Shown here one piece after another: positions 7,364 through 15,202 of a DNA stretch of 64,000 nucleotides (position 1 is its first letter; each line of letters starts with the position of its first letter). Location: positions 248,001-312,000 of the forward strand of contig NZ_QMEM01000002.1 in assembly GCF_003390915.1 (NCBI RefSeq). The letters are read 5' to 3'. The stretch comes from Lewinella sp. IMCC34183 (lineage in GTDB: Bacteria; Bacteroidota; Bacteroidia; Chitinophagales; Saprospiraceae). The position numbers and the translations under genes are program-made. The notes beneath the pieces were generated by a model. It was given only the letters and a program-made list of their open reading frames with translations. It made no database searches and was not told where the DNA came from.

Positions 7364-9631
7364 TTAGGCGGTGAGTTCCTGGCGGATCTTGTTCAGGGCG
7401 CTACCGGCGCTCACCCAGTCGATCTGGGCCTGGTTGTAGGTATGGGCTACCTCGAAGGTATCGGAAGTTCCGTCCGCGTGGTCGAGCTTGACCGTAAGGT
7501 TGCGGCCGGGGGCCATGGCGGCGAAGTCGGTGAGGCTCACCTTGTCGTCCTGCCGGACCTTCTCGTAATCGTCGGGGTTCACGAAGGTCAGGGCCAGCAT
7601 GCCCTGCTTCTTGAGGTTGGTTTCGTGGATCCGGGCGAAGCTCTTCACCAGTACGGCGTGGACGCCCAGGAAGCGGGGCTCCATGGCGGCGTGCTCGCGG
7701 CTGGATCCTTCTCCGTAGTTCTCCTCACCGACTACGATCTGACCGATGCCGTTATCGCGGTAGGTAGTAGCACTGTCGGGGACGGCCATGTACTCGTCGG
7801 TGACGTAGTTGATCACCTCGTTGGTCTTCTCGTTGTAGGCGTTGATGGCGCCGATGAGGCAGTTCTGCGAGATGTTCTCCAGGTGACCGCGGTAGGTGAG
7901 CCAGGGGCCGGCCATCGAGATGTGGTCCGTGGTACACTTGCCCTTGGCCTTGATGAGGACGCGCATGTCCTGCACCTGATCCGACTGGATCGGCTTGAAG
8001 GGGTCGAGGAGCTGCAGGCGATCGCTGCTGGGGTCGACCTTCACCTCGATACCACTGCCGTCTTCGGCGGGGTCCTGGTAGCCGGCATCTCCGACATCGA
8101 AGCCTTTGGGGGGCAGCTCCACGCCGGTGGGTGGGTCAAGGCGTACTTCTTCGCCCCGCTCGTTGGTCAGCGTGTCGGTCAGCGGGTTGAACTTCATGCT
8201 ACCGCTGATGGCCATGGCCGTGACGATCTCGGGGCTGGCCACGAAACCGCGCGTCTGCGGGTTGCCATCGTTGCGCTTGGCAAAGTTGCGGTTGAAGCTG
8301 GTGAGGATCGAGTTGGCGCGCTCGGGATCGTCTGTATGGCGGGCCCACTGGCCGATACAGGGGCCGCAGGCGTTGGCGAGCACTACGCCGCCGATCTCCT
8401 CGAAGGTATCAAGGATACCGTCGCGCTGTACCGTAAAGCGGATCTGCTCGGAGCCGGGGGTGACGGTGAATTCACTCTTCACCTTCAGTCCCTTCTGCTT
8501 GGCCTGCCGGGCGAGGCTGGCGGCGCGGTCGAGGTCCTCGTAGCTGGAGTTGGTGCAGCTGCCGATGAGGCCTACTTCGAGGACGGGGGGGAACTCGAAC
8601 TTGTCTACGGCGGCGGCGAACTCGCTGATCGGGAAGGCGCGGTCCGGGGTATAGGGGCCGTTGATGTGCGGCTCCAGGGTACTCAGGTCGATCTCGATCA
8701 CGCGATCGAAGTACTTTTCGGGGTTGGCGTAGCACTCATCGTCGCCGGTGAGGTGCTCGGCGATGCCGTCGGCCAGCTCGGCGACCTCGGTGCGGTCGGT
8801 GGCCTTCAGGTAGCGGCTCATGGCCTCGTCGTAGCCGAAAGTGGAGGTGGTGGCCCCGATCTCGGCACCCATGTTACAGATTGTACCCTTACCGGTACAG
8901 CTGAGGTTTCGGGCACCCTCGCCGAAGTACTCGACGATGGCTCCGGTACCGCCCTTGACGGTCAGGATACCGGCTACCTTCAGGATGACGTCCTTGGAGC
9001 TCGTCCAGCCGCTGAGCTTGCCGGTCAGCTTCACGCCGATCACCTTGGGCATCTTGAGCTCCCAGGGCATACCGGCCATCACGTCGACGGCGTCGGCACC
9101 ACCCACGCCGATGGCAACCATACCGAGGCCGCCCGCATTGGGGGTGTGGCTATCGGTGCCGATCATCATACCGCCGGGGAAGGCGTAGTTCTCCAGTACG
9201 ATCTGGTGGATAATACCGGCACCGGGCTTCCAGAAGCCGAGGCCGTACTTGTCGGAAACGGTGGAGAGAAAATCATAGACCTCCCGGTTCTGATCGTTGG
9301 CGCGGGCCAGGTCCTCGTCGGCCCCGTCCTCGGCCAGGATCAGGTGGTCACAGTGTACGGTAGAGGGAACGGCGACGTTGTCGCGGCCGGCCATCATAAA
9401 CTGGAGCAGGGCCATCTGGGCGGTAGCGTCCTGCATAGCCACGCGGTCGGGCTGGAAGAATACATAATCCTTGCCGCGGCCGTACTGCCGCAGGGGGCTC
9501 TCGGGGTGTAGGTGGGTGTAGAGGATCTTTTCGGTAAGGGTCAGTGGTTTACCCAGTTTCTCACGCGCCTCGGCTACTTTGCCGGGTAGGTCCGCGTAGA
9601 CTTTTTTGATCAGATCAATATCAAATGCCAT
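7364..9631 (-). CDS. acn: Aconitate hydratase
   Basis: TCA-cycle enzyme interconverting citrate and isocitrate through cis-aconitate, cytoplasmic, with a [4Fe-4S] cluster. It has 755 residues, matching the mitochondrial-type aconitase of Bacteroidota. Cluster ligands are in [12 protein letters not shown] and [24 protein letters not shown] and [17 protein letters not shown] supply active-site and swivel-domain residues. It is monocistronic, between a terminator and its own promoter. The long open frame on the opposite strand (7214-9511) is a shadow. Confidence 0.95.
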   Translation of the reverse strand: MAFDIDLIKKVYADLPGKVAEAREKLGKPLTLTEKILYTHLHPESPLRQYGRGKDYVFFQPDRVAMQDATAQMALLQFMMAGRDNVAVPSTVHCDHLILAEDGADEDLARANDQNREVYDFLSTVSDKYGLGFWKPGAGIIHQIVLENYAFPGGMMIGTDSHTPNAGGLGMVAIGVGGADAVDVMAGMPWELKMPKVIGVKLTGKLSGWTSSKDVILKVAGILTVKGGTGAIVEYFGEGARNLSCTGKGTICNMGAEIGATTSTFGYDEAMSRYLKATDRTEVAELADGIAEHLTGDDECYANPEKYFDRVIEIDLSTLEPHINGPYTPDRAFPISEFAAAVDKFEFPPVLEVGLIGSCTNSSYEDLDRAASLARQAKQKGLKVKSEFTVTPGSEQIRFTVQRDGILDTFEEIGGVVLANACGPCIGQWARHTDDPERANSILTSFNRNFAKRNDGNPQTRGFVASPEIVTAMAISGSMKFNPLTDTLTNERGEEVRLDPPTGVELPPKGFDVGDAGYQDPAEDGSGIEVKVDPSSDRLQLLDPFKPIQSDQVQDMRVLIKAKGKCTTDHISMAGPWLTYRGHLENISQNCLIGAINAYNEKTNEVINYVTDEYMAVPDSATTYRDNGIGQIVVGEENYGEGSSREHAAMEPRFLGVHAVLVKSFARIHETNLKKQGMLALTFVNPDDYEKVRQDDKVSLTDFAAMAPGRNLTVKLDHADGTSDTFEVAHTYNQAQIDWVSAGSALNKIRQELTA

Positions 9632-9706
9632 AGTCAGCTGTGGTTTTTAGATTGGACTTCGTCGCTTTATTCATTGGGTTAACACCTTACCCCGGGAAAA
9701 AGTGAA

Positions 9707-9714
9707 CAAATGTA
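9707..9714 (-). promoter_or_regulatory. -7 box TACATTTG upstream of acn
   Basis: An exact TANNTTTG match on the minus strand, 75 bases before the acn ATG. This would give a 5' leader of about 70 bases. No -33 TTTG is obvious. Confidence 0.5.
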
Positions 9715-9728
9715 TGCGGATTCACCGA

Positions 9729-9815
9729 CTAGTACATGGGGCAGCCGCAGTTGCCGGCGCGGCAACCGGCCAGCAGGAGGATGCAGATCAGTAGCAAAAA
9801 GTATATCGGGCGCAC
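9729..9815 (-). CDS. Possible 28-residue cysteine-rich micro-lipoprotein
   Basis: A GTG-started frame encodes MRPIYFLLLICILLLAGC followed by RAGNCGCPMY and a stop. This is a textbook lipoprotein signal with lipobox LAGC, and a mature peptide of only 11 residues that includes three cysteines. A TAAATTG box lies about 23 bases before the GTG. The frame occupies the 255-base gap between the PPTase and acn genes. Very short secreted Cys-rich peptides exist in Bacteroidota, but coding is unproven. Confidence 0.4.
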   Translation of the reverse strand: MRPIYFLLLICILLLAGCRAGNCGCPMY

Positions 9816-9887
9816 GTAGAGCGGTTTTCCGGCAATTTAAGGCATCCGGCGGGGACCGCGGGTGCCGGAAAAGGCTCGGGGCCAGGG

Positions 9888-10553
9888 TCAACCGGCTTCG
9901 AAGACAGCGGCCGCCTCTTCCCATCCTATCCGTATCACTTCCGGCTCGCCTTCCCCCCCGGACAGGTGGCCGGCGAACCCCTCCGGCAGCGTGAGTTGCC
10001 GCACCGGAAATTCTTTTCCGTCGATACTAATGGATTCTCCCCGGCAATCGATGAGGCTCGGGTCCAGGTAGAAGCCGCGTCCGTCCGCCTTCATGACCGC
10101 CTCCTTACGTGTCCAGAAGCGATAAAATTCCTCGCGGGGATTTTCCAGTCCGGTGAGGTAGGTATACTCCTCCGGGGTGAATACCCTGCGAAACTCGCGA
10201 AGGTCGATCTCCCCTACCCGCTCCACGTCAACGCCCACCCGGCCACACGCCCGGGCGGCCGCGCAGGCGACCAGGCCTTCGGTGTGCGAGATGTTGAAGT
10301 CGAACTGCGCCAAGCCGGGAAAATAGGGACGCCGGTAATCGTCGACGGCCAGTTCACCCAGGTCCGGGACCTCCCCCAGCACCCGCCTGCTGCACGTTCC
10401 CAGTAGCAGCCGGCCCAGCACCGATGCCTGCCGGTCCTGCCAGCGGCGGTATCTCTTCAGGGCGGTCCGCGACTCCGGCGGGAGCATCCCGAGCGTACGT
10501 TCCCAGAATACTTCGGGCCAACGGGACCCGTTTTCGCAGAGGGCTACGATCAT
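9888..10553 (-). CDS. 4'-phosphopantetheinyl transferase, Sfp type
   Basis: Transfers 4'-phosphopantetheine from CoA to the conserved Ser of carrier proteins, and is needed to activate the T domains of the neighbouring NRPSs. About 221 residues, as in Sfp/EntD. The Mg/CoA motifs are visible: GVDVERV and FWTRKEAVMKADG, plus an upstream NISHTEG. I prefer ATG 10553 (MIVALCENG) to ATG 10571 because a TACCTTG promoter box ends exactly six bases before it. It flanks the NRPS operons and is divergent from the sulfotransferase gene. Confidence 0.9.
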   Translation of the reverse strand: MIVALCENGSRWPEVFWERTLGMLPPESRTALKRYRRWQDRQASVLGRLLLGTCSRRVLGEVPDLGELAVDDYRRPYFPGLAQFDFNISHTEGLVACAAARACGRVGVDVERVGEIDLREFRRVFTPEEYTYLTGLENPREEFYRFWTRKEAVMKADGRGFYLDPSLIDCRGESISIDGKEFPVRQLTLPEGFAGHLSGGEGEPEVIRIGWEEAAAVFEAG

Positions 10554-10559
10554 GATCAA

Positions 10560-10566
10560 CAAGGTA
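10560..10566 (-). promoter_or_regulatory. -7 box TACCTTG of the PPTase gene
   Basis: A near-consensus -7 element six bases before ATG 10553, which predicts a leaderless mRNA. It lies only nine bases from the oppositely directed -7 box of the sulfotransferase gene, so the two promoters must overlap. Confidence 0.45.
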
Positions 10567-10575
10567 GCCACTCAG

Positions 10576-10583
10576 TATCTTTA
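10576..10583 (+). promoter_or_regulatory. -7 box TATCTTTA of the sulfotransferase gene
   Basis: A -7-like element (last base A instead of G) exactly six bases before ATG 10590. It overlaps the divergent PPTase promoter region. Confidence 0.42.
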
Positions 10584-10589
10584 CCGACC

Positions 10590-11534
10590 ATGCGCATTAC
10601 CAGCGAGCAGACCTTTAACCATCCGGATTTTCTCGTGGTCGGTGCCGCCAAGAGTGGTACCACCAGTCTGCACCGCTACCTTACCCAGCATCCGCAGCTC
10701 TACCTGCCCGACGTGAAGGAAACCTGGTTTTACCATTCCTACGACAACCCCAACCAGTCGATCCATACCCTTCATCCCGGCCTCCTCCCCAGGAACCTGC
10801 CGGCGTACCTCGCCCTCTTCGAAGACGCAAGCCCGCAGCAACGCTGTGGGGAGATCACGCCGTCTTACCTGCAGTTCCCCGTGCGTACCATCCGCAATAT
10901 TCAACGTTTCCATCCGCGATGGCAGGACCTGAGGATCGTGATGATTCTCCGCGAACCGATCGAAAAGCTCCTGTCCCACTACCAGTACGTGCACCGGAGA
11001 AACCTGGACCCGGAAGGACTAAATCTCTATGATTCCCTGAAGCGGGAACCGGAAAGGCGGGCCGACCCTGCGATGCCCACCGATGTTTTCTATCTGCAGA
11101 ACAGCCTCTACGCCGTTGCCGTAGAGGCCTACCAGACCGCTTTCGAGCACGTCAGGATCTATCTTTACGATGACTTCAAAGCCGACCCCAATGCGGTACT
11201 CCACGATCTCCAGGGCTTTCTGGGCGTGGACCCGATAGCCCTGGAAACCACCAAATCCTATAATCGCTCCAGCCCACGCCGCCTGAGCCGCCATCCGTTG
11301 CTGGCTCAGGCCACCCGGCAGCTTCGCCCCCTTAAGCAAGTTCTCCCCCGCCCCCTGATCGACCGCCTCAAAGCGCTCACCACCCGGCCCGAGGGGATTG
11401 ACCCGCGTGCGATAGCATTCCTGAAGCCGCTCGCGCGGGCGGACGTTCTCCGGTTGGAAAAGCTGTTGGACCGCGACCTCGGCCACTGGCTACGCCGCTA
11501 CGAAACCGAAGGCTACTATCAGCCGGCCGACTGA
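10590..11534 (+). CDS. PAPS-dependent sulfotransferase
   Basis: Predicted to move a sulfuryl group from PAPS to a hydroxyl or amine. In 314 residues it shows the 5'-phosphosulfate loop VVGAAKSGTTSLHRYL near residue 20 and the 3'-phosphate motif RIVMILREPIEKLLSHY near 115, the two hallmarks of the Sulfotransfer family. There is no signal peptide, so it acts in the cytoplasm. It is embedded beside NRPS genes and its last 16 bases overlap the convergent glycosyltransferase. Tailoring of the peptide is therefore possible, but a polysaccharide acceptor is equally compatible. Confidence 0.85.
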   Translation: MRITSEQTFNHPDFLVVGAAKSGTTSLHRYLTQHPQLYLPDVKETWFYHSYDNPNQSIHTLHPGLLPRNLPAYLALFEDASPQQRCGEITPSYLQFPVRTIRNIQRFHPRWQDLRIVMILREPIEKLLSHYQYVHRRNLDPEGLNLYDSLKREPERRADPAMPTDVFYLQNSLYAVAVEAYQTAFEHVRIYLYDDFKADPNAVLHDLQGFLGVDPIALETTKSYNRSSPRRLSRHPLLAQATRQLRPLKQVLPRPLIDRLKALTTRPEGIDPRAIAFLKPLARADVLRLEKLLDRDLGHWLRRYETEGYYQPAD

Positions 11535-12826
11535 GCCTGGGATGCGAGACAGGCCTCAACCACGGACACCAAGCGATCACGTACCGCCCCATCACGGGCC
11601 AGGTCGCGGTAGCGCGCCACCTTGCGCCGCAGTTCCGTCAACGTAAGCGCCTGCTCGATGCGGCCGGCTACGGCTTCCGGAGAATCGTCCCGCTCGCCCA
11701 CCACCGCCAGGCCGTGGTAGCGCAGCCGGGCCGTGCAGCCGGGTTGGTCGTGCTTTCCTCCGGAATAGATCACCATGGGCACACCAAGGAATACGCACTC
11801 GTTGATGGTGCCGATCCCCGCGTGGTTGATACAGCAATCAACCCGGGTCAGCAAAGCGGTTTGCGGTACCCAGTCAAAATGGGCAACGTTTTCATTTTCC
11901 GTCACCGTTGGAAAATCGTTCTTGCCGCCCCCCGTCAGAATCAGAAACCAGTCCGGCCGGGAACGTACCGCCGCGGCAAAGAGCGTCGCCCGGTCCTGCC
12001 CCCCAGCCTGCATGGTGGTGGCGCTTGCGTAAATAATTTTTTTTCCCGCTGACCGGGCACCATCCACCATGGTCCGGAGGCGTCCGTCCACCATTTGCCA
12101 GTCCATCGCCCGGACCATCGGTCCCACGTAGTGGGTGTACCCCGGCACCGGGTAGGGAAAATCCATCTCCCGCAGCACGAAATGAAGGATAGGTACCTGC
12201 CGAAAGGTGATAGGCGGAGGCCAACCGGCCACGGTCAGCTTGTCGCTGTCGAACCCCGCCCGCCGCGCCTGATCCAGTAGTATGGACCTGCGATCCTGCC
12301 AGCCGGCCCACCCGCTCCACTGTCGTAGACCCGGCCCGTGCCCGGATGCCTTCGCTTCGGCCGCTCCGGGCGGCCGGTCGACGGTTAGCGGCGGCATGTG
12401 TTCCATAAAAACGTTCTGAAACCAGGGACTTACTAAAAGATAGGGCACGCCGGCAGCGTGGGTGGTCAAGACATACTCGTGCAACTCCAGGTCGACCAGG
12501 ACGATGTCCGGGCGGATACGGGCCAGCAGATCCCGGTAGGGTGCCTGCGCTAGTGCCTGGATAGCCTGGTGGCGGTAGCCTGAAAAACCAACGGTGCCCG
12601 CTACGAGACGAATGACGGGGTGCAGACGGGCCAGTTTCGGCACGAGCCGGCGTTGCCGGGCAGGCAAGGCGTGAAATTCCTCGATGTGGGGGCCCAGCTT
12701 ATTTTTCACCTGCAGGGGTGAGGCGTAATGCACCGTGTGCCCCGCCTTGCTCAGTCGACGGGCGGCTTCATCGGTTGCGTGCAACAGGCCCGTCAGGCCG
12801 GAAGCGACGATGAGGACCGTGCTCAC
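11519..12826 (-). CDS. GT1 (UDP-glycosyltransferase, MGT-like)
   Basis: A 435-residue GT-B glycosyltransferase. The N-terminal acceptor domain starts VLIVASGLTGLLHATDEAARRL. The C-terminal donor domain has the GT1 signature HAGIGTINECVFLGVPMVIY followed by KHDQPGCTARL, as in macrolide and antibiotic glycosyltransferases. Its ATG overlaps the stop of the C-T-TE gene (ATGA), so it is translationally coupled as the last gene of the minus-strand NRPS operon. This makes glycosylation of the peptide product, or of an intermediate, a reasonable inference. The sugar donor is unknown. Confidence 0.85.
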   Translation of the reverse strand: MSTVLIVASGLTGLLHATDEAARRLSKAGHTVHYASPLQVKNKLGPHIEEFHALPARQRRLVPKLARLHPVIRLVAGTVGFSGYRHQAIQALAQAPYRDLLARIRPDIVLVDLELHEYVLTTHAAGVPYLLVSPWFQNVFMEHMPPLTVDRPPGAAEAKASGHGPGLRQWSGWAGWQDRRSILLDQARRAGFDSDKLTVAGWPPPITFRQVPILHFVLREMDFPYPVPGYTHYVGPMVRAMDWQMVDGRLRTMVDGARSAGKKIIYASATTMQAGGQDRATLFAAAVRSRPDWFLILTGGGKNDFPTVTENENVAHFDWVPQTALLTRVDCCINHAGIGTINECVFLGVPMVIYSGGKHDQPGCTARLRYHGLAVVGERDDSPEAVAGRIEQALTLTELRRKVARYRDLARDGAVRDRLVSVVEACLASQAQSAG

Positions 12827-15180
12827 ACCCGCTGCTTGTCAAGGTACGCTTCGATCCGCCCCACCACCTCGGATACGTAGGGCGGGTCAAGCACGGTACG
12901 GTGCCCCGCCTCCGTATCCACCACTTCCAGCCGCTCGCCGATGTGCTTCTCCCACCGCTCCATGAAGGTGTCCACGTCGGGGCGCAGCCGGAAATCCCGG
13001 CTGCGGAAGAGCAGGATCCCGTGGGGGTACTGCGGCCACGTGTAGTCATAGAATGCCATCCGCAGGTCGTACTTGAGCCGGTCGGCCAGCACGGCGTTGC
13101 GCCGGGTCGGGGTGTCGGCCGCGGGCAGCCAGTCGTGGATGAACTGGTTAGTCGCCCGCCGGTACTTGCCCCGCCGCAGCAGCGCCAGGTACCACAGCGC
13201 GGACCCCGGTCGGCGAAAGGTGTACGGGCTCGCGACGTGCCTGCCCTCCGAGGGTCCGGTATCGATCGCTACGATCACGGGCGGTTGGCGGCCCGCGGCG
13301 ATCAGTTGCCGGCCCATTTCCAGGCAAACGGCCGCGCTGTAGCAGTAGGAGATCAGGATGAGGGGGTCCTCGGTCCAGACCGTGGCGATCTCTTCCAGGT
13401 ACCGGCTGGCCATTTCCGGGATGGACAAGGCCGCCTCTTCCCCTACGTTATCGACCGCGGCCTGCAGGGCGTACATGGGCCGGTCCCGGTCGAGCACCTC
13501 ACTCATGGGCTGGTACATCAGCACGTGCCCCAGTCCCCCGTGGAAGCAGAAGACCGGGGCCTTTTTGCCCCCGGACCGCAGTGGGACAAGGTGCTGCCAG
13601 TCGGGGCCCGCCCCCCCGCCGTCCACCTGCCCGGCGAGTTGCCGGATGGTGCGGTGGGTCAGCAATAAACTGGGGGGAAGCCGCTTGCCGGTCGTTTCCT
13701 CGATCCGGGAGAACATGCGGATCGCCTGCAGCGACGTACCGCCCAGTTCAAAGAAGTCCGCGTTGACCCCGATGGGGGACCGGCCGAGTAGTTTCTCCCA
13801 GATATCACGCAACGTAAGCTGGCTCGGGTTGCCTGGCGGCTCGTAGGCCGCGGTACCGGATGCTTGTCCCCTGGGAAGCTCCGGCCGTACCGGCGGATCG
13901 CTCTGTTCCAGCAAGTCACGGCCCTGGGCTACCGACCCGATCAGCCGTTGCAGCTCCTCCAACACCCACCGCGCCGTTTCCCCGCCAATGGCTGCTGCGT
14001 AGCGAACGAAGATCGTCCAGTTACCCCGCGGCAGCACCGTCACCGTCAGCGGAAAGTTGGAGGTAAGCCCCCCTTCCAGGATTTCTGCCTCCACGCCCCC
14101 GCCGGCCAGTTCCTCCCAGGGGTAGTTCTGGACGATCAGGAGGCTGTCGTAGGGCATCCGTCCGTCGGCCCAGGGGGTCCAGGCGCCTATCTGCTCGGGG
14201 CTGACGTACTGATGGGCGGAGTCGCGGCCATTCTGCCGGTGCATCTCCGCCACGGCTTCCCGCCAGGATCCTTCCGCGGGCGTACGTTTGGGAAGGACAC
14301 CGGCGTACATGCCTACGCCATCCATCAGCCCCGGCACTTCCGCGGGCCGCCCGCTCACGGTGGTGCCGAAACAGACGGTGTCCTGCTCCACGAGCCGACC
14401 GAGTATCCGGCCGTACAGGTACTGCAGGGCGGCGGTCGGGGTGGCGCGCAGCTCGCGGCAGGCACGCTCGAAGGTATTCGCTACGCCGGGCTCCAGCTCC
14501 CCCGATAATTCTTCCCGCGTACCAGTGTCCCCCCCCACGGTGGTCGGTCCGGGCAGGTGGCTAAGCTTGTCCGTCCAGTATGCCGCGTCGGCGCTTCCGT
14601 CGCGCCCGGCGAGCCACCGCAGGTAGTGGGATTCCGGGGCCGGAGCCGGCAGGTCCGCGGTCCCCCCTTCCACTTCGGCGCGGTAGATCGCCATCAGGTC
14701 ACGCAGTACGACCCCGCTCGACCAGCCATCCAGCAGGATGTGGTGAACGGTCCATAGGACTAGGTGATGGTCTTCACTCAACCGGATCAGCCGGAAACGC
14801 GTGCTCGGTGCGGCAGTCAGGTCGATACCCTGCCGGCGGTCCGTCTCGCGCAGGTCCCGCATCCGTTGGGTGACATCCTCCCGCTGTGCGTCCGACCAGT
14901 CCACCGTTTCCAGCTGCAGGTCTGCGTGCGGGTGGACTACCCAGACCGGCTTCGAGACCTTTTTCCAGTGTACCGTGGCCCGCAGCGCGGCGTGCCGGCC
15001 CTGCACCTGCGTCAGCGCCCGGCGAAAGGCCGCCCCGTCCAGCGGTCCGGTCAGTCGCAGGGTAGTCTGCACCAGGCCCTCGTCCCGGGCTGGATCGGTC
15101 AGGTGATGGAAGAGCATGGCCTTCTGCATTTCCCGCAGGGGGTGTACCGCTTCGATCTTGGGTTGACTTACCGTATTCAT
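12823..15180 (-). CDS. NRPS C-T-TE without A domain; Cys-type thioesterase
   Basis: Terminal NRPS protein of 785 residues. The condensation domain spans about 1-430 with an intact HHILLDGWSS (H146, H147, D151). Its start LREMQKAMLFHHL is typical of the D-Cys-type class that follows an epimerisation domain. There is no adenylation domain. A T domain follows at about 455-520 (FFELGGTSLQ, Ser483), then a thioesterase at about 530-785. The TE nucleophile motif reads SYCYSAA with Cys613 in place of the usual Ser; Asp640 and His760 (AGHRTVL) complete the triad. The gene lies 22 bases after the C-A-T-E gene, and the T domain must be loaded in trans. Confidence 0.92.
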   Translation of the reverse strand: MNTVSQPKIEAVHPLREMQKAMLFHHLTDPARDEGLVQTTLRLTGPLDGAAFRRALTQVQGRHAALRATVHWKKVSKPVWVVHPHADLQLETVDWSDAQREDVTQRMRDLRETDRRQGIDLTAAPSTRFRLIRLSEDHHLVLWTVHHILLDGWSSGVVLRDLMAIYRAEVEGGTADLPAPAPESHYLRWLAGRDGSADAAYWTDKLSHLPGPTTVGGDTGTREELSGELEPGVANTFERACRELRATPTAALQYLYGRILGRLVEQDTVCFGTTVSGRPAEVPGLMDGVGMYAGVLPKRTPAEGSWREAVAEMHRQNGRDSAHQYVSPEQIGAWTPWADGRMPYDSLLIVQNYPWEELAGGGVEAEILEGGLTSNFPLTVTVLPRGNWTIFVRYAAAIGGETARWVLEELQRLIGSVAQGRDLLEQSDPPVRPELPRGQASGTAAYEPPGNPSQLTLRDIWEKLLGRSPIGVNADFFELGGTSLQAIRMFSRIEETTGKRLPPSLLLTHRTIRQLAGQVDGGGAGPDWQHLVPLRSGGKKAPVFCFHGGLGHVLMYQPMSEVLDRDRPMYALQAAVDNVGEEAALSIPEMASRYLEEIATVWTEDPLILISYCYSAAVCLEMGRQLIAAGRQPPVIVAIDTGPSEGRHVASPYTFRRPGSALWYLALLRRGKYRRATNQFIHDWLPAADTPTRRNAVLADRLKYDLRMAFYDYTWPQYPHGILLFRSRDFRLRPDVDTFMERWEKHIGERLEVVDTEAGHRTVLDPPYVSEVVGRIEAYLDKQRV

Positions 15181-15202
15181 TTGCTATCTGTTTGCCGCTG
15201 CG

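Noticed and set aside
7214-9511. A 765-codon open frame on the plus strand across the aconitase gene.
   Set aside because: It is the antisense of a fully conserved aconitase; its sequence is Val/Gly/His-rich with no motifs, as expected for a high-GC shadow frame.
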